The position numbers were made by a program, and so were the translations under genes. From Xenorhabdus doucetiae (lineage in GTDB: Bacteria; Pseudomonadota; Gammaproteobacteria; Enterobacterales; Enterobacteriaceae), in NCBI RefSeq assembly GCF_000968195.1, contig NZ_FO704550.1, forward strand, positions 3,038,001 to 3,102,000: DNA of 64,000 bases, in the 5' to 3' direction. The notes beneath the pieces were generated by a model. That model saw nothing but the letters and a program-made list of their open reading frames with translations. It was not told where the DNA came from and did no database searches. Shown here piece after piece: positions 60,476 through 64,000 of this stretch; the stretch's first letter is position 1; each line of letters begins with the position of its first letter.

Positions 60476-63400
60476 GAGAAGAATTCCTCCCTATCAGAAT
60501 ATGAGCTACGCATACGGGCTTGCTGCGCACGTTCCCGTTGTTCCAGTTCCTGTCTGACCATACGGGCAATATCCTGCGCAGACTGTCCCTGAGATCCATA
60601 GACATAGATGTTATATTGCGGTGCCGCGCTGGACTGCTGAGGCTGGCTCCGCGCCTGTTTCACCTGAACTTCCTCATAAGCGTGGGCAGGCAAACTTTGT
60701 GCGTGTAACGGTGCATCCTGCGCCGCAACAGGCAATGACATTGAGCTAACGGCAAGCCCCACGGCAGCAAATTTCGCCGTCTTTTTCCGGCTGGTGACAT
60801 CGGCTCGCCCATTAACAAGTTCAGGGCCATATTCACCGACAATGCCTATTTTTCCGGCGGGAATAACACCACCACCATCATAAAGCCCACTGACTTGCTT
60901 CGCTTTTTCAGCGGTTTCACTCTGGGTGATTTCCTGGGAAGTTTTTACCGTAACTTCCTTTTTATCATCACCTGACCACCACGATTTAAATATGTCAGTA
61001 ATAGAGGAAATCTTGCCTTTCAATGCCTCCCATTTTTCTTGAATACCGGTTAACAAACCGTCGATCATTTCTGATCCCGCCGCTTTTAATTTTTCTGGAA
61101 TAGCCTGAACATCCGCAACAATTTCATTCCATTTATCGGAAATGGATTTTTTGACGCTTTCCCAGATTTCCAAAGTATTCTGTTTAACCGATTCCCAAAC
61201 TTCACTTATTTTAGCTTTAATCCCCTCCCAAACTTCCGAGGCACTTTGTTTAATGGCATCCCAGTTTTGGTAGATAATTCCGATTAATCCACCATTCATG
61301 AAATAACTTTTAATACCTTCCCATGCAGTATTAACGAGGTTTTTAATTCCTTCCCAAGCACCGCTGAAGATATTTTTAATGCTTTCCCATAAAGCGGTAA
61401 ATTTTGGCCCCAATGATTCCCAATTCTGCCAAATATAAATAGCCGCCATTGCGATAATACCAATAATCGCAAGAATTGGGTTTGCCATCATAGCCCGACC
61501 AATAAACATTATTGCCTTGCCTAATACGCTGAAAGCACCACTTAAAAAAGATAATCCTTTTACGCCAACACTTGCCAGAATATTTATTCCACTACCCAGA
61601 ACACCAAAAACTTTTTGACCAATATTGCCTAATAACCCCAAGCCTTTTCTTTGGTTGCCAAAAGTATCTTTGCCTCCTTTATTCGATAACAGATCAGCGC
61701 CATCATTCAGTGAGCCAAAAACCTTGTTTCCGGTTTTACCAAAAAAATCCATGGCAGCTCTTAGCGCTTCCAAAGCCTCAGTGCCTAATTGCGCAAATGC
61801 CTTCAAACCAACGTTTAAATTCTCCAGCGCCTGAATACCGACTTCCGCAAATTTATTAATATTGGCTCTTAAATCTTCCAGAGCCTGAGAGCCAATCTGA
61901 GTAAATATATCCAAAGGCGCGGTTAATTTATTCAGCGCCTGAACACCCAATTGCACAAAAGCATCCAGCGTGGATTTTAATTTGTCCAGTGCCTGAGTTC
62001 CCAACTGGGCAAAGACATCCAAAGGCGCGGTTAATTTATTCAGCGCCTGAACACCCAGTTGCACAAAAGCATCCAGCGTGGATTTTAATTTGTCCAGTGC
62101 CTGAGTTCCCAACTGGGCAAAGACATCCAAAGGCGCGGTTAATTTATTCAGCGCCTGAACACCCAATTGCACAAACGCATCCAGCGTGGATTTTAATTTG
62201 TCCAGTGCCTGAGTGCCTAACCGGGCAAAGACATCCAAAGGCGCGGTTAGTTTATTCAGTGCCTGAACACCCAATTGCACAAACGCATCCAGCGTGGATT
62301 TTAATTTGTCCAGTGCCTGAGTGCCTAACTGGGCAAATATATCAAGCGGGGCGGTTAATTTATTCAGTGCCTGAACGCCCAATTGCACAAACGCATCCAG
62401 GGTGGATTTTAATTTGTCCAGTGCCTGAGTGCCTAACTGGGCAAATATATCAAGCGGGGCGGTTAATTTATTCAGTGCTTGAACGCCCAATTGCACAAAC
62501 GCATCCAGTGTGGATTTTAATTTGTCCAGTGCCTGAACACCTAATTGTGCGAAGAAATTCAGACTGGCTTTTAATTCTTCAAACGCTTTAAGTCCCAATT
62601 GAACAAACACATCCAAAGGATATGTTAGTTTATTCAGAGCCTGAGTACCTAACTGCACAAAAGCATTCAAGCTGGATTTTAAGGTTTCCAGCGCCTGACG
62701 ACCCAGCTCCGCAAATGTATTCAGGCTGGATTTCAATGTTTCCAATGCCTTAATACCTACCTGCGCAAAAGTATTCAAACTGGACTTTAAGGTATCCAGA
62801 GCCTGACGACCCAGTTCTGCAAACTGATTCAGGCTACCTCTTAGATCAACAAAAATTTGAATCCCAACTTGGGCAAAAATATTCAGGCTGGCTCGTAATT
62901 CAACAAACGCCCTGACACCCAGTTGCACAAAAAAGTTCAGGCTGGCCCGTAATTCAACAAACGCCCTGACGCCCAGTTGCACAAAAAAGTTCAAACTGGC
63001 TCGTAACTCAACAAACGCCCTGACGCCCAGTTGCACAAAAAAGTTCAGGCTGGCTCGTAACTCAACAAACGCCCTGACGCCCAGTTGCACAAAAAAGTTC
63101 AAACTGGCTCGTAACTCAACAAACGCCCTGACGCCCAGTTGCACAAAGAAATTCAGGCTAGCTCGTAACTCAACAAACGCCCTGACGCCCAGTTGCACAA
63201 AAAAGTTCAAACTGGCTCGTAACTCAACAAACGCCCTGACGCCCAGTTGCACAAAAAAGTTCAAACTGGCTCGTAACTCAACAAACGCCCTGACGCCCAG
63301 TTGCACAAAAAAGTTCAGGCTGGCTCGTAACTCAACAAACGCCCTGACGCCCAGTTGCACAAAGAAATTCAGGCTGGCTCGTAACTCAACAAACGCCCTG

Positions 63401-64000
63401 ACGCCCAGTTGTACAAAGAAATTCAGGCTGGTTCGTAACTCAACAAACGCCCTGACGCCCAGTTGCACAAAAAAGTTCAGGCTGGCTCGTAGCTCAACAA
63501 ACGCCCTAACACCCAGTTGCACAAAAAAGTTCAGGCTGGCTCTTAATTCAGCAAAGGCCTGAATGCCCAATTGAGCAAATAGATTCAAATTAACTCTTAA
63601 AGAGTCAAATACGCTTATGCCAAGATTGCCAAAAATTTGTAGATAACCAACCAGCATTTGAAATACGACTTTGACTGAACCCGTAGTTAATTTCAAAACG
63701 GCATTAATTCTATTCAGAATACCAAATAGAATCGTTATTCTTGGGTTAATATTAATGACCAATTTATCTAACAATGAAAAATTGTTAGTCATATTCCCGG
63801 TGACACCAAGATTAAATTCATTTTTTTTACTGGATGAATTTTCTTGTTTAATAATCTGGGTAGTTTGAATAATATTAGCTGATTGATTGGCGGCACTCAC
63901 CTGCATAACTTTTGAGGTGTTTTGCCGCGCAGAGAAAGATTGTTTAATTGTTTGATTATAGGCTTTAAGATCAGCACGCATACGCGCAGTTTCCTGCGCA
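60472..64000 (-). CDS. Tail tape measure protein T with long 18-residue repeats (5' end outside window)
   Basis: At least 1175 residues are visible; the frame stays open to the window edge (preceded by AQETAR). Residues near the visible start are polar. About 33 tandem copies of an 18-residue amphipathic unit follow: first about 12 nearly identical FFVQLGVRAFVELRASLN, then variable units, then six 36-residue super-repeats alternating AFVQLGVQALNKLTAPLD and (I/V)FAQLGTQALDKLKSTLD. The C-terminus has a hydrophobic patch (MFIGRAMMANPILAIIGIIA), Trp-rich WEGIKN/WESVK helices and DGGGVIPAGKIGIVGEYGPE, typical of P2-like gpT. It defines tail length. It is coupled to gpU. Confidence 0.93.
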   Translation of the reverse strand, partial: AQETARMRADLKAYNQTIKQSFSARQNTSKVMQVSAANQSANIIQTTQIIKQENSSSKKNEFNLGVTGNMTNNFSLLDKLVININPRITILFGILNRINAVLKLTTGSVKVVFQMLVGYLQIFGNLGISVFDSLRVNLNLFAQLGIQAFAELRASLNFFVQLGVRAFVELRASLNFFVQLGVRAFVELRTSLNFFVQLGVRAFVELRASLNFFVQLGVRAFVELRASLNFFVQLGVRAFVELRASLNFFVQLGVRAFVELRASLNFFVQLGVRAFVELRASLNFFVQLGVRAFVELRASLNFFVQLGVRAFVELRASLNFFVQLGVRAFVELRASLNFFVQLGVRAFVELRASLNFFVQLGVRAFVELRASLNIFAQVGIQIFVDLRGSLNQFAELGRQALDTLKSSLNTFAQVGIKALETLKSSLNTFAELGRQALETLKSSLNAFVQLGTQALNKLTYPLDVFVQLGLKAFEELKASLNFFAQLGVQALDKLKSTLDAFVQLGVQALNKLTAPLDIFAQLGTQALDKLKSTLDAFVQLGVQALNKLTAPLDIFAQLGTQALDKLKSTLDAFVQLGVQALNKLTAPLDVFARLGTQALDKLKSTLDAFVQLGVQALNKLTAPLDVFAQLGTQALDKLKSTLDAFVQLGVQALNKLTAPLDVFAQLGTQALDKLKSTLDAFVQLGVQALNKLTAPLDIFTQIGSQALEDLRANINKFAEVGIQALENLNVGLKAFAQLGTEALEALRAAMDFFGKTGNKVFGSLNDGADLLSNKGGKDTFGNQRKGLGLLGNIGQKVFGVLGSGINILASVGVKGLSFLSGAFSVLGKAIMFIGRAMMANPILAIIGIIAMAAIYIWQNWESLGPKFTALWESIKNIFSGAWEGIKNLVNTAWEGIKSYFMNGGLIGIIYQNWDAIKQSASEVWEGIKAKISEVWESVKQNTLEIWESVKKSISDKWNEIVADVQAIPEKLKAAGSEMIDGLLTGIQEKWEALKGKISSITDIFKSWWSGDDKKEVTVKTSQEITQSETAEKAKQVSGLYDGGGVIPAGKIGIVGEYGPELVNGRADVTSRKKTAKFAAVGLAVSSMSLPVAAQDAPLHAQSLPAHAYEEVQVKQARSQPQQSSAAPQYNIYVYGSQGQSAQDIARMVRQELEQRERAQQARMRSSYSDREEFFS
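61885..62530 (-). repeat. Six 108-bp super-repeats in the tape-measure gene
   Basis: Each unit encodes two different 18-residue motifs in fixed order. Differences are mostly third-base, plus Ile/Val and Gln/Arg changes. The amplification unit here was two motifs, unlike the one-motif unit of the neighbouring array. Confidence 0.88.
62880..63527 (-). repeat. Array of about 12 near-identical 54-bp repeats in the tape-measure gene
   Basis: The units encode FFVQLGVRAFVELRASLN and differ by only a few bases (for example Ser/Thr at one site). The DNA identity is much higher than protein constraint requires, which indicates recent expansion or homogenisation by recombination or slippage. Confidence 0.92.

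Noticed and set aside
61989..62591. 200-codon plus-strand ORF rich in Pro and His
   Set aside because: It is the opposite-strand shadow of the tape-measure repeats; its own periodicity follows from the 108-bp units.
62880..63527. CRISPR array
   Set aside because: The 54-bp repeats are contiguous without spacers, stay in frame and encode protein.

Overview
The window looks like a chromosomal segment of an entomopathogenic member of the Morganellaceae, most probably Xenorhabdus (Photorhabdus is the alternative). The main reasons are an isonitrile cluster whose gene set (isocyanide synthase, TauD-like dioxygenase, GT1 glycosyltransferase) matches rhabduscin biosynthesis, enterobacterial core genes (ratA, smpB, ssrA, prpRBCDE, yceI, aqpZ, eco, ydcH), P2/HP1-type phage modules, and AT-rich intergenic DNA. 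No database was searched; every name rests on reading the sequence and on recalled families.

Layout. 1-1380: end of ratA, smpB and the tmRNA gene ssrA. 1336-29522: a complete-looking myovirus prophage of HP1/K139-like gene order, integrated in the 3' end of ssrA, with 48-bp att repeats on both sides. Its late genes read leftward from the capsid genes (about 19.9 kb) to a baseplate hub gene (2.9 kb). Terminase and portal genes read rightward, followed by an Ogr-like activator. The replication and early genes read leftward (27.6-23.2 kb), and cI and int read rightward to attR. Capsid protein O and the tail fibre each carry a frameshift, so the prophage may be defective. Between its last late gene and attL lies a small module not expected in such phages: a 27-residue DinQ-like membrane peptide gene with a long leader and two tandem antisense-RNA genes that resemble the E. 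coli dinQ/agrA/agrB type I toxin-antitoxin system.

29.5-38.9 kb is an accessory zone downstream of the ssrA site. It holds unknown ORFs, a decayed tail-fibre gene broken by an IS630-family element with a TA target duplication, an IS3 transposase remnant, a coupled pair of unknown genes, a chloramphenicol acetyltransferase gene, a PLP ammonia-lyase and a low-GC 383-residue unknown protein. 38.9-46.3 kb is the propionate (2-methylcitrate cycle) locus: prpR divergent from prpBCDE, with a clear sigma-54 promoter. 46.5-49.6 kb holds a membrane protein, a glutathione S-transferase, and a cytochrome b561-yceI pair. 49.7-52.9 kb is the isnA-isnB-glycosyltransferase operon. 53.5-57.9 kb holds a TetR regulator divergent from an MFS pump, a GNAT acetyltransferase, aqpZ, ecotin with a Lys at P1, and ydcH.

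58.1-64.0 kb is the end of a second P2-type tail locus (ogr-D-U-T), either a prophage or an R-type tailocin such as xenorhabdicin. Its tape-measure gene runs off the window and contains about 33 tandem 18-residue repeats; its D protein carries a Lys/Glu-rich insertion.
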